Shown here in pieces: positions 1 to 5,369 of a stretch of 5,488 nt of DNA. A program made the position numbers and the translations under genes. Position 1 is the first letter of the stretch. Each line of letters begins with the position of its first letter. Below the pieces are notes generated by a model. That model saw only the letters and a list, made by a program, of their open reading frames with translations, made no database searches and had not been told where the DNA came from. The stretch is from the NCBI GenBank assembly GCA_946630405.1, contig CAMOYW010000091.1, positions 1 to 5,488 on the forward strand, written 5' to 3'. This stretch comes from an uncultured Clostridia bacterium (GTDB taxonomy: Bacteria > Bacillota > Clostridia > Lachnospirales > CAG-274).

Positions 1-914
1 TCTATATCTCCTATAGATGCTTCGCCTGTTTCCTCGTTTGCTATAAGAGAACCAAGGTTTTCGCTTGCGGGTGCATAGCTTTCATCAAGCTTCCAGTTCA
101 GCGGATTAATGCTTATCGCATTAGGCAAAACAACAACATTTGCAGCATTTTCTTCCACATTTTGTTTGCCCTCAATGTTCCAACTAATAATAACACCCGT
201 GTCACTCTCGCCTGTTGCAAATTTCAAATGTGGATTAGCTTCGAGGTAATCCTTTGTTACGGAAAAGCCTAAAACATACGCAGCCACCATACGTTTATAA
301 TACTCGGGATGTTCCTTGAAATAGTCCTGCAATACAAGAGTGTTGATTGCAGACCCTTGACTGTGGCTTGCAATAATGAAAGGACGACCGTTGTTATAGT
401 TTTCAAAGTAGTAGTCCAGTGCAGCGGTTATATCGGCATATGGTATACTTTTAACGGCTGTACGTACATCACCGGTTTCTTTCCACGCTTGTCCCATACG
501 GCGAAAACTTGCCTGACGGTAATATGGAATAAACAGGTTTGTGGAGTCCTCGTATACACTTGCCATCAATTTGTAGTCAACCATCTCAACACCCTCAAGC
601 ATTTCGGGATCGTCAATCGGAGCATAATCGGGATCGCTTTCGTTTGTACCCATATATTCAGTAGGATAAATAAAGAATGTGTCAACATCTTTGGTGATCT
701 CGGGTATCTTAAACCAACAAGCTTCCTGTGAATAGTCGGGGGCTTCTGTATTCTCGGTGTCTGTATTGGTTGCCGAAGTCCCGGAACTATCAGTGCTTGT
801 TTCCGTCTCTGTTATTTTTTCGGTATTTTCGTTTTCTGACAATTTGCCACCGCAAGCCACCATACTAAAAAGCATAATACCTATCATTGTAAAAGCTAAA
901 ATTCTTCTTTTCAT
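1..914 (-). CDS. DUF3089-family alpha/beta-hydrolase lipoprotein (C-terminus beyond window)
   Basis: An open frame of 304 codons starts at ATG 914-912 and reaches the left edge without a stop, so the C-terminus is missing. AGGAGG (plus-strand 923-928) lies 8 bases upstream of the ATG and fixes the start. Residues 1-20 form a basic then hydrophobic signal peptide ending MVAC, giving a lipidated Cys21 (the -3 position is Met rather than the usual Leu). Residues 22-60 are a Ser/Thr/Glu-rich linker typical of surface lipoproteins. The domain begins around DVDTFFIYPTEY (77-87) and holds the nucleophile elbow SHSQG with Ser185. These two blocks resemble the DUF3089 family, alpha/beta-hydrolase-fold proteins of unknown substrate; the catalytic His would lie beyond the window. 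Inference: a membrane-anchored extracellular esterase or lipase-like enzyme. It is transcribed away from the acetyltransferase pair and has its own promoter. Confidence 0.85.
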   Translation of the reverse strand, partial: MKRRILAFTMIGIMLFSMVACGGKLSENENTEKITETETSTDSSGTSATNTDTENTEAPDYSQEACWFKIPEITKDVDTFFIYPTEYMGTNESDPDYAPIDDPEMLEGVEMVDYKLMASVYEDSTNLFIPYYRQASFRRMGQAWKETGDVRTAVKSIPYADITAALDYYFENYNNGRPFIIASHSQGSAINTLVLQDYFKEHPEYYKRMVAAYVLGFSVTKDYLEANPHLKFATGESDTGVIISWNIEGKQNVEENAANVVVLPNAISINPLNWKLDESYAPASENLGSLIANEETGEASIGDI

Positions 915-944
915 ATTACTATCCTCCTTTTTTACTTGTTATTG

Positions 945-1212
945 TTATTTGTTTAGTTTACAAGCAGCAATACGCTTTGTCACATTGCCCGTAAGATTAT
1001 TATTGTAAAACATGTACTCAGCCCTGTAAAAACTCTGCGGAACGAAGAATTTAAGTATTGCATAGTTTTCGGATTTAATGTTTGTAACGATAACGCTACA
1101 TTTAAGGACAAGTTGCACAACTGCTCCGATATCGGTAATTACATACTCATTTGCCCAAAATTAAATATACCGTTACTTTCACCGCTGCTTATATTTAATA
1201 AAGTTTGTGGTA
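945..1212 (-). pseudogene. Possible decayed coding remnant, unrecognised
   Basis: The 324 bases between the lipoprotein and GNAT genes hold no intact gene. On the minus strand a 71-codon open stretch (1160-948, stop 947-945) has a protein-like composition, with segments such as VITDIGAVVQLVLKC and ILKFFVPQSFYRAEYMFYNN, but no suitable start codon. Just upstream, another frame reads VPQTLLNISSGESNGIFNFG before stopping at about 1145. The two pieces abut and would join through a frameshift, suggesting a broken gene. I do not recognise the family. The lipoprotein promoter lies inside this stretch, so it may simply be non-coding sequence that happens to be open. Confidence 0.3.
1002..1030 (-). 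promoter_or_regulatory. Sigma-A-type promoter for the DUF3089 lipoprotein gene
   Basis: Read on the minus strand, TTTACA (1030-1025) and TACAAT (1007-1002) are separated by exactly 17 bases. Each hexamer matches the TTGACA/TATAAT consensus at five of six positions. The start point would be near 995, leaving a leader of about 80 bases before the lipoprotein ATG. It is a sequence match only, but it is the best promoter between the GNAT gene and the lipoprotein gene. Confidence 0.5.
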
Positions 1213-1238
1213 CTTAACCTCTTAGAATACTTACTCAT

Positions 1239-1694
1239 CTATACTATCTTTTCAAAAGCTATATCTCCCCGTTCATATTCATAATCGGTCAATTTTACTT
1301 CGGTAAAGCCAAATTTCTTATAAATATGCAAAGCAGGAGAAAGTTTTCTGTTTGATAATAAAAACAAGCGGTCTGCTCCGTGCCTAATCGCCCAATTCAT
1401 AGCGGCTTTAAATACCGAACTGCCACTTCCTGTATGCTTACGGTTTTTATTAGATCCAAGTTTACACAGCTCCCATGTATTTCCTTCCATAGGCTTTGCC
1501 ATACACGTTGCCAGAGCTGTTCCGTCATCATCTACGGCGAAATAAATCATAGCTCCGCTCTTTATTTTATCTTCAATATGTTCAAAAGTCTCGTAATCCT
1601 CTGGTTCAAGATGACCGAAATTATCCTCTATCCAAGCGGTATTAAAATCGATGAAATCTTGCCTATATTTTTCGTCATACTCAATTATTCTCAT
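1239..1694 (-). CDS. GNAT-family N-acetyltransferase
   Basis: A 151-residue protein of normal GNAT length, expected to transfer an acetyl group from acetyl-CoA to an amine on an unknown small molecule or protein. Its acetyl-CoA loop is KHTGSG (86-91), a variant of the Q/R-x-x-G-x-G/A motif, after strand ELCKLGSN (75-82). The C-terminal motif is LLSNRKLSPALHIYKKFGF (about 112-130), with the conserved Asn, Tyr and GF. The start used is ATG 1694, which begins with MRIIEYDEKYRQDF as family members usually do and has AGAAG 9 bases upstream. An in-frame ATG at 1727 would add 11 residues and overlap the preceding stop as TAATG, but has no visible ribosome binding site. It follows the hexapeptide acetyltransferase by about 32 bases and is probably co-transcribed with it. 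The stop is TAG. Confidence 0.88.
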   Translation of the reverse strand: MRIIEYDEKYRQDFIDFNTAWIEDNFGHLEPEDYETFEHIEDKIKSGAMIYFAVDDDGTALATCMAKPMEGNTWELCKLGSNKNRKHTGSGSSVFKAAMNWAIRHGADRLFLLSNRKLSPALHIYKKFGFTEVKLTDYEYERGDIAFEKIV

Positions 1695-1726
1695 TCTACC
1701 ATACTTCTTTCGCAGAGATATTATCA

Positions 1727-2287
1727 TTAATCATTTATGGGATTTTTGAATTTTTCGGAATCCAATGTTTTAATTACCCTTGCCGGATTTCCTACTACAA
1801 TTTCATAATCTCCGACATCATGTGTTACAACAGAGGCTGCTCCGACAATTGCAAACTTTCCGATCGTTACTCCCGATAATATGGTTGCACCTGCACCGAT
1901 CCAAGCTCCATCTTTAATTACAATAGGCTTGCAGGTTAGAATTTGTCTGTCATAGGGATCATGATTATTGGACAAAAGTTGTACATTTCCTGCAATCTGA
2001 ACGTTATCTCCAATTGTAATACCTCCCCTTGACATTGCCAGAAGGTTGCTGTTAATAAAACAATGCTTTCCTATAACAAGCTTCTCAATTGCGGCTCCGC
2101 CAAGAGGTGAGGCAACATATGAACCCTCACCGAGCCTATCTTCAAATAATTCTTTAAGCACACTCATATATTCCGCTGTCCGTGGCATTGTATGATTCAA
2201 CTTGAACATAAGCTGTGCCTGTTTGTCATACATTGCTTGTTCTTCGGCTGTGCGTTCTCTCATATCTACTCTTAATTCTTCCATCAT
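1727..2287 (-). CDS. Maltose/galactoside-type hexapeptide O-acetyltransferase
   Basis: A 186-residue cytoplasmic protein of the usual length for the LacA/Maa family, which transfers acetyl from acetyl-CoA to a sugar hydroxyl and acts as a trimer. Residues about 10-55 are the helical N-terminal Mac-type region (TAEEQAMYDKQAQLM...). From about 65 to 170 runs the left-handed beta-helix with imperfect I-G-x-x-x hexapeptides (ITIGDNVQIAG, VIKDGAWIGAGATILSGVTIG). The catalytic His is His109 in SNNHDPYDR, and VGNPARVIK (165-173) is the family's C-terminal signature. The start has AAAGG 5 bases before the first of two adjacent ATGs; the second (2284) is equally plausible. The real acceptor is unknown: many relatives modify small sugars for detoxification or cell-surface glycans. 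The 3' end abuts the GNAT gene. Confidence 0.92.
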   Translation of the reverse strand: MMEELRVDMRERTAEEQAMYDKQAQLMFKLNHTMPRTAEYMSVLKELFEDRLGEGSYVASPLGGAAIEKLVIGKHCFINSNLLAMSRGGITIGDNVQIAGNVQLLSNNHDPYDRQILTCKPIVIKDGAWIGAGATILSGVTIGKFAIVGAASVVTHDVGDYEIVVGNPARVIKTLDSEKFKNPIND

Positions 2288-2333
2288 CGTTACCTTTCGA
2301 TTTTTATTGCAAAGCTTTTCTAAACTATTTGGG

Positions 2334-2363
2334 ATATAATCATAAGGAATGCTAATTAACCAA
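2334..2363 (-). promoter_or_regulatory. Weak candidate promoter for the acetyltransferase pair
   Basis: In the 120-base gap upstream of the hexapeptide acetyltransferase, TTGGTT (2363-2358) and TTATAT (2339-2334) on the minus strand are 18 bases apart. The match to consensus is modest, so read-through from the 263-residue gene is an alternative. No stem-loop terminator is visible in the gap. Confidence 0.25.
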
Positions 2364-2407
2364 AGACTATATCTGTTTCCTTCAAAACATTTTTAAGTCA
2401 GCCTACT

Positions 2408-3199
2408 TTATTCATCCTCCAAATCCCAAGGATTAATGCGGTATTCCATTACAACTCCCGATTTTTTGCTTTTATTTTGTGGCATTTTTATGATATTCGA
2501 TTTATCTTTTTTCATTATACCCATACAATCATTAAGTTCGGAACCGCTTAATTGTTCTTCCGTATATTTATCCAAAAGAAGAAAATCCTTATCCCAAAAG
2601 CAACTATTGATATACTCTCTCAAATCTTCATACATATTTATTGTATCTTCAACTTCCTCTTCGGAAAAATCAGGATTTTCGGATTGTATTGCTTTTTTGA
2701 CCGTTGTCCTGTCGGGTTCGGGGATTTTCATTACTGTACTTATTTTTTGAGCTTCTTCCACATCAAAACTTAGGTCTACTTCAAGAATATCATCCCAATC
2801 CATATCCTTTAAATCTTCAATATCTTGAATGGCGGATTGAATAACTTTGTCCAAAACATATTCCATAGCAAGTTCGGGAACATATTCTCCTTTTGCTTTT
2901 AAAAGTTTATACAAGCCGATAAAATTATAGTTGGCTTTTTTGATAGAGTAGCCGTAGGGGAGATACATAAGCGAAATTTTTTTTGCAAAATCAACATCGT
3001 AAATAAGCTTATCGACATCCATGATTTTATTAAACCCATTCTCGGCAAATTCACTTACACTTATTGTGTCATCAAACAAATCCTTGACCACTTCATCAAG
3101 CATGATTTTTTTCATAAGCTCGATAAGTCTGTCGTTGACAAATCGGCTCACAATTCTGTTTGCTTTTTCATCACAAATTACCTGAGGTAGTCGTAACAT
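2408..3199 (-). CDS. Hypothetical acidic protein, 263 residues
   Basis: I do not recognise this protein. It begins MLRLPQVICDEKANRIVSRF, has no signal peptide or membrane segment, and is largely helical-looking and strongly acidic, with a dense acidic stretch at about 125-150 (IEDLKDMDWDDILEVDLSFD) and another at about 176-195 (PDFSEEEVEDTINMYEDL). The tail is a short basic patch (about 228-247, rich in Lys and Asn) followed by NPWDLEDE. It is probably cytoplasmic. The ATG at 3199 is the only start before an in-frame stop 40 bases upstream; the nearest Shine-Dalgarno-like run, GGAAG, is only 3 bases from it, so initiation may be weak. It lies 47 bases downstream of the broken AlbA_2-type gene on the same strand and may have been co-transcribed with it. 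No catalytic motif is visible. Confidence 0.75.
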   Translation of the reverse strand: MLRLPQVICDEKANRIVSRFVNDRLIELMKKIMLDEVVKDLFDDTISVSEFAENGFNKIMDVDKLIYDVDFAKKISLMYLPYGYSIKKANYNFIGLYKLLKAKGEYVPELAMEYVLDKVIQSAIQDIEDLKDMDWDDILEVDLSFDVEEAQKISTVMKIPEPDRTTVKKAIQSENPDFSEEEVEDTINMYEDLREYINSCFWDKDFLLLDKYTEEQLSGSELNDCMGIMKKDKSNIIKMPQNKSKKSGVVMEYRINPWDLEDE

Positions 3200-3393
3200 A
3201 TTCTTCCCATATTCTGTATTTTAATTGGTTTTGTTATTTTATTTTTTTACTGTTTTTGTTCCTTGAGGAACTGACTTTTATTTTTAGCAAGTATAACTCT
3301 TGTACGGGCATCACTTAATCCTATAGCTTTCGCAATATCCTTTGCCGTAGCCTCATTAACATCAAGCATATATTCAAGTATATCCTTCATATG

Positions 3394-3477
3394 TTTGCTT
3401 GTTCGCTTGTTTATTCGTTTGTCTGCTTGTTCGCTTGTCTGCTTGTCTGCTTGTTTATCTGCTTGTTCGCTTGTTTT
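3394..3477 (-). repeat. Tetranucleotide-register repeat tract (CAAG / CRRA units) encoding a KQAN-like linker
   Basis: On the minus strand, 84 bases divide into 21 consecutive 4-base units, mostly CAAG alternating with CAGA or CGAA, with a few TAAA and CAAA variants. The register never breaks. Because 12 bases is both three units and four codons, the translated linker repeats as KQAN/KQIN/KQTS. It sits between the ATPase-like domain and the winged-helix tail. The tract is open in both the frame entering it (which stops at TAA 3413-3411, inside a TAAA unit) and the frame leaving it into the winged helix. Such tracts are prone to slipped-strand changes. Confidence 0.85.
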
Positions 3478-3815
3478 CTATAGACTGTGACTTTAAAACT
3501 ATCTCCAAATTCTTCAAATACGGGTTCGTTTAGTCCGTATTTTTTACAAGTCTTTATCATTCTCGGTATTCCCATCCCCCATACTTCAACAATATTCATA
3601 TATTGAAATATATCTGCAATTGCTTGATTTCGGCATTTCGTTCTACCGATTTTTATTGTTTTAAAATCTAAACCTCCATATAGAGTACCGGGAGAAACAA
3701 CTTCAATCCTATCTTCGTAAATAGATATTTGAATTTTTTCTTCAATAAGATAGCTTCTGTGAATAACGGCATTTGAGATCATTTCTCGTATTACATCGGG
3801 AGGAAGTTCATATTA

Positions 3816-3983
3816 ATCTTTACGATAAAGTCCGCCTATACTTGCACCTAAATTAATGTGGTTTAATTCACGATAAGCATACATCGAAAAACAAGCGGCG
3901 GCAACAGACACTTTGCTGTTTTTATCTATGGTTTGCTTTAAATCATCTTTTAAAAGTGTGTTGATATTATCTATTAACAACAT
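3816..3983 (-). other. N-terminal fragment resembling a PLD/SNF2-type helicase start
   Basis: Codons 1-56 of the broken gene, before its TAA. Residues 1-41 read MLLIDNINTLLKDDLKQTID then KNSKVSVAAACFSMYAYREL. The pattern D-N-I..L..DLK..I..-SK.S-AAACFS-YA...L is what I recall from the N-terminus of helicases carrying a PLD-nuclease-like domain. The similarity ends at about residue 41, where AlbA_2-type sequence takes over in frame. GGGGG lies 7 bases upstream of the ATG. If expressed today, it yields a 56-residue peptide. The family call is from memory and needs a search. Confidence 0.45.
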
Positions 3984-4039
3984 ATAACAGCCCCCATAAA
4001 ACCCAATATATAACGATCTATCATTTATCTAATATTATT

Positions 4040-4068
4040 AGTATAACAAATTTTTTGTTAAAAATAAA
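4040..4068 (-). promoter_or_regulatory. TG-extended promoter for the minus-strand broken gene
   Basis: On the minus strand, TTTATT (4068-4063), a 17-base spacer, then TGTTATACT, an extended -10 with hexamer TATACT at 4045-4040. Transcription would start near 4033, about 50 bases before ATG 3983. Its spacer contains nearly all of the inverted repeat at 4044-4060, so a bound repressor would block it. Confidence 0.5.
4044..4060. promoter_or_regulatory. Perfect 7-bp inverted repeat, candidate operator
   Basis: TAACAAA (4044-4050) and TTTGTTA (4054-4060) are perfect inverted copies separated by TTT. It lies between the -35 and -10 elements of the minus-strand promoter and about 30 bases upstream of the -35 of the plus-strand promoter. 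The placement suits a dimeric repressor site, but short AT-rich palindromes also arise by chance. Confidence 0.35.
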
Positions 4069-4091
4069 TACTTAATTTATGCGAAAATATA

Positions 4092-4120
4092 TTTATTTCT
4101 GGTAATTATTATGGTATAAT
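4092..4120 (+). promoter_or_regulatory. TG-extended promoter for the NERD/MazG operon
   Basis: TTTATT (4092-4097), a 17-base spacer, then TGGTATAAT with a perfect TATAAT at 4115-4120 and the extended TG at 4112-4113. Transcription would begin near 4127, about 37 bases before ATG 4164. This argues against the ATG at 4128 being the translation start. Confidence 0.6.
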
Positions 4121-4150
4121 TATTTATGTGGTTTATAGTTTTATCTTAAT

Positions 4151-4156
4151 AAGGAG
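4151..4156 (+). promoter_or_regulatory. Ribosome binding site that decides the NERD start
   Basis: AAGGAG lies 7 bases before ATG 4164, whereas the upstream in-frame ATG at 4128 has no Shine-Dalgarno sequence and would sit at the very 5' end of the transcript. Confidence 0.75.
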
Positions 4157-4163
4157 TAACGGA

Positions 4164-5024
4164 ATGGCTAAAGGGTTATTGGATATATTGTTGGATAAAA
4201 TATTTGATGAAAAATTTACCGGTTGGTATGGGGAAAAGCTGACGGAAAAAGAACTGAAATTCGCCAATCTTTTGGGAAAGAAAGGCAAGATACTCAGAAA
4301 TGTATACCTCCCCAAAGATAACGGAGAAACTTCGGAAGTGGATGTTATTTATATCACGCAGAAGGGAATTATCGTTATAGAAAGCAAAAATTATTCCGGT
4401 TGGATATTCGGGGATGAAAAGGGACAAAAATGGACGGCAATGCTGCCAAATAAGCAGAAAAATCAATTTTACAATCCGATTTTGCAAAACAAAACCCATA
4501 TAAAATGGATGAAAAACACCGTGGGAGAAGATATTCCTTTATTTTCCGTGATTGTATTTTCCGAAAGATGTGAACTGAAAAAAGTCACGGTTTACTCCGA
4601 TGATGTTAAAGTTATTAAACGAGACAGACTTTACGCCAATATCAGAGATATATGGGAAAACAATCCGGATACACTCTCCAAGGAACGAGTGGAAGAACTT
4701 TATGAACAATTAAAACAGTACACGAAAGTCGGAAAAGATGTAAAGAAAGAACACATACAAAATATCAAAGACAAATTTGAACCAAAGCCGCAAGATACGG
4801 CATCTGCAACCGGATATAGCGAAACAGTTGAAACGGAAGATAGCGTGAAACTTGTAGAAAATAATGAACCTACAGTGAATGAGGAACCAATACCAAAAGA
4901 AAAAACATGCCCGAAATGCGGTAATCCTCTTATTTTACGAACAGCCAAAAGAGGCGAAAATGCCGGAAAGCAATTCTACGGGTGCAGTAATTACCCGAAG
5001 TGTAGATATATAGAGAATTTGTAG
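4164..5024 (+). CDS. NERD nuclease-related protein with C-terminal topoisomerase-type C4 zinc finger
   Basis: 286 residues from ATG 4164. The NERD (nuclease-related) domain spans about 20-130. Its restriction-endonuclease-like signature is visible: Glu24 in YGEKLTEKEL, Asp60 in SEVDVIYI, and the ExK pair Glu73/Lys75 in GIIVIESKNYSGWIFG, so the putative metal-binding catalytic set D-ExK is intact. Residues about 205-246 are an acidic, Pro/Thr-rich, probably disordered linker. The end (249-280) is a C4 zinc finger with Cys249, Cys252, Cys274 and Cys280 (CPKCG ... FYGCSNYPKC), as found repeated in bacterial topoisomerase I tails, where it contacts nucleic acid. Inference: a cytoplasmic DNA- or RNA-binding nuclease. 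NERD proteins are poorly characterised; some occur in DNA-processing or defence contexts. It is the first gene of a plus-strand operon, 21 bases before the MazG-like gene. Confidence 0.9.
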   Translation: MAKGLLDILLDKIFDEKFTGWYGEKLTEKELKFANLLGKKGKILRNVYLPKDNGETSEVDVIYITQKGIIVIESKNYSGWIFGDEKGQKWTAMLPNKQKNQFYNPILQNKTHIKWMKNTVGEDIPLFSVIVFSERCELKKVTVYSDDVKVIKRDRLYANIRDIWENNPDTLSKERVEELYEQLKQYTKVGKDVKKEHIQNIKDKFEPKPQDTASATGYSETVETEDSVKLVENNEPTVNEEPIPKEKTCPKCGNPLILRTAKRGENAGKQFYGCSNYPKCRYIENL

Positions 5025-5045
5025 GAAGTTGTGTAGGGGGATATC

Positions 5046-5369
5046 ATGAAATACAATAAACTAATAAGAGACAACATTCCCGAAATAATCAAAAATAACG
5101 GGAAAGAATGTACAATCGAGGTGCTGAACAACGAAAAATATATTTACTATCTCGAAGAAAAGCTGAAAGAAGAAATGGCGGAATATTTTGAAAGCAAGGA
5201 TGTAGAAGAACTTACAGACCTTGTGGAGGTTGCTTACGCACTTGCGAAGGCGAAGGGATACACAACAGAACAGTTTAACGATATGAGACAAGAAAAGTGT
5301 CGAAAGAACGGTGCCTTTGAAAAGAGACTACTCTTGAAGGAGGTGACGGAGGATGGCGAAGAAGTATAA
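5046..5369 (+). CDS. MazG-like all-alpha NTP pyrophosphohydrolase
   Basis: A 107-residue protein that begins MKYNKLIRDNIPEIIKNNGK, the standard opening of the short phosphoribosyl-ATP pyrophosphohydrolase/MazG-like family. The magnesium-binding motif ExxE...ExxD is visible as Glu43-Met-Ala-Glu46 and Glu55-Leu-Thr-Asp58 on two helices. Members hydrolyse nucleoside triphosphates to monophosphate and pyrophosphate; the substrate here is unknown. There are no other histidine-biosynthesis genes nearby, so a HisE role is unlikely, and a nucleotide-pool or defence-linked role alongside the NERD protein is an inference. AGGGGG (5035-5040) lies 5 bases before the ATG. Its last 17 bases overlap the next gene, whose strong ribosome binding site lies inside this coding sequence, so the two are likely translationally coupled. 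Confidence 0.88.
   Translation: MKYNKLIRDNIPEIIKNNGKECTIEVLNNEKYIYYLEEKLKEEMAEYFESKDVEELTDLVEVAYALAKAKGYTTEQFNDMRQEKCRKNGAFEKRLLLKEVTEDGEEV
5337..5346 (+). promoter_or_regulatory. Near-perfect Shine-Dalgarno for the third operon gene
   Basis: AAGGAGGTGA, fully complementary to the 16S anti-Shine-Dalgarno, lies inside the MazG-like gene with the GGAGG core 9 bases before ATG 5353. It supports a real gene start there despite the early stop. Confidence 0.7.

Larger units (their letters stand above)
3247..3983 (-). pseudogene. Broken, chimeric AlbA_2/RecG-like ATP-binding gene
   Basis: Reading from ATG 3983, codons 1-56 are open, codon 57 is TAA (3815-3813), and the same frame stays open to a stop at 3413-3411. 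Residues about 43-164 match the C-terminal, ATPase-like half of AlbA_2 (Schlafen-type) proteins: LGASIGGLYRKD, YELPPDVIREMISNAVIHR, EDRIEVVSPGTLYGGL, VEVWGMGIPRMIKTCKKYGL and FGDSFKVTVYR. The N-terminal AlbA_2 domain is absent. Instead, residues 1-41 (MLLIDNINTLLKDDLKQ ... AAACFSMYAYRELN) resemble the start of PLD-domain SNF2-type helicases. After a repeat linker the frame stops. A winged-helix tail (MKDILEYMLDVNEATAKDIA ... ending at TAA 3249-3247) lies in another frame. So there is a truncation or fusion, one nonsense codon and one frame break. The fusion partner is an inference; the AlbA_2-type half is the firmer call. Confidence 0.8.

Noticed and set aside
309..1008. Plus-strand open frames at 309-731 and 757-1008
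   Set aside because: They lie opposite the lipoprotein gene or its leader, lack ribosome binding sites, and have cysteine-rich, low-quality translations typical of antisense reading.
1695..1727. TAATG-coupled start for the GNAT protein
   Set aside because: The extra 11 residues (MIISLRKKYGR) are not part of the usual family start and no ribosome binding site precedes this ATG. It remains possible through coupling to the upstream stop.
1380..1730. Plus-strand open frame opposite the GNAT gene
   Set aside because: It is the antisense of a well-supported acetyltransferase, with no ribosome binding site or recognisable motif.
2436..2773. Two plus-strand open frames opposite the 263-residue protein
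   Set aside because: Their phenylalanine/serine/isoleucine-rich translations mirror the acidic, Asp/Glu/Lys-rich minus-strand protein, and no start signal precedes them.
3394..3477. CRISPR-like array
   Set aside because: Repeats are 4-8 bases in one continuous register, with no spacers. It is a coding microsatellite-like tract.
4128..4163. Upstream ATG adding 12 residues to the NERD protein
   Set aside because: It has no ribosome binding site and falls at the predicted transcription start, whereas ATG 4164 has AAGGAG at ideal spacing.
4133..5291. Minus-strand open frames at 4133-4315, 4176-4499, 4700-4948 and 5061-5291
   Set aside because: They are antisense to the NERD and MazG-like genes, whose motifs and ribosome binding sites clearly identify the coding strand.
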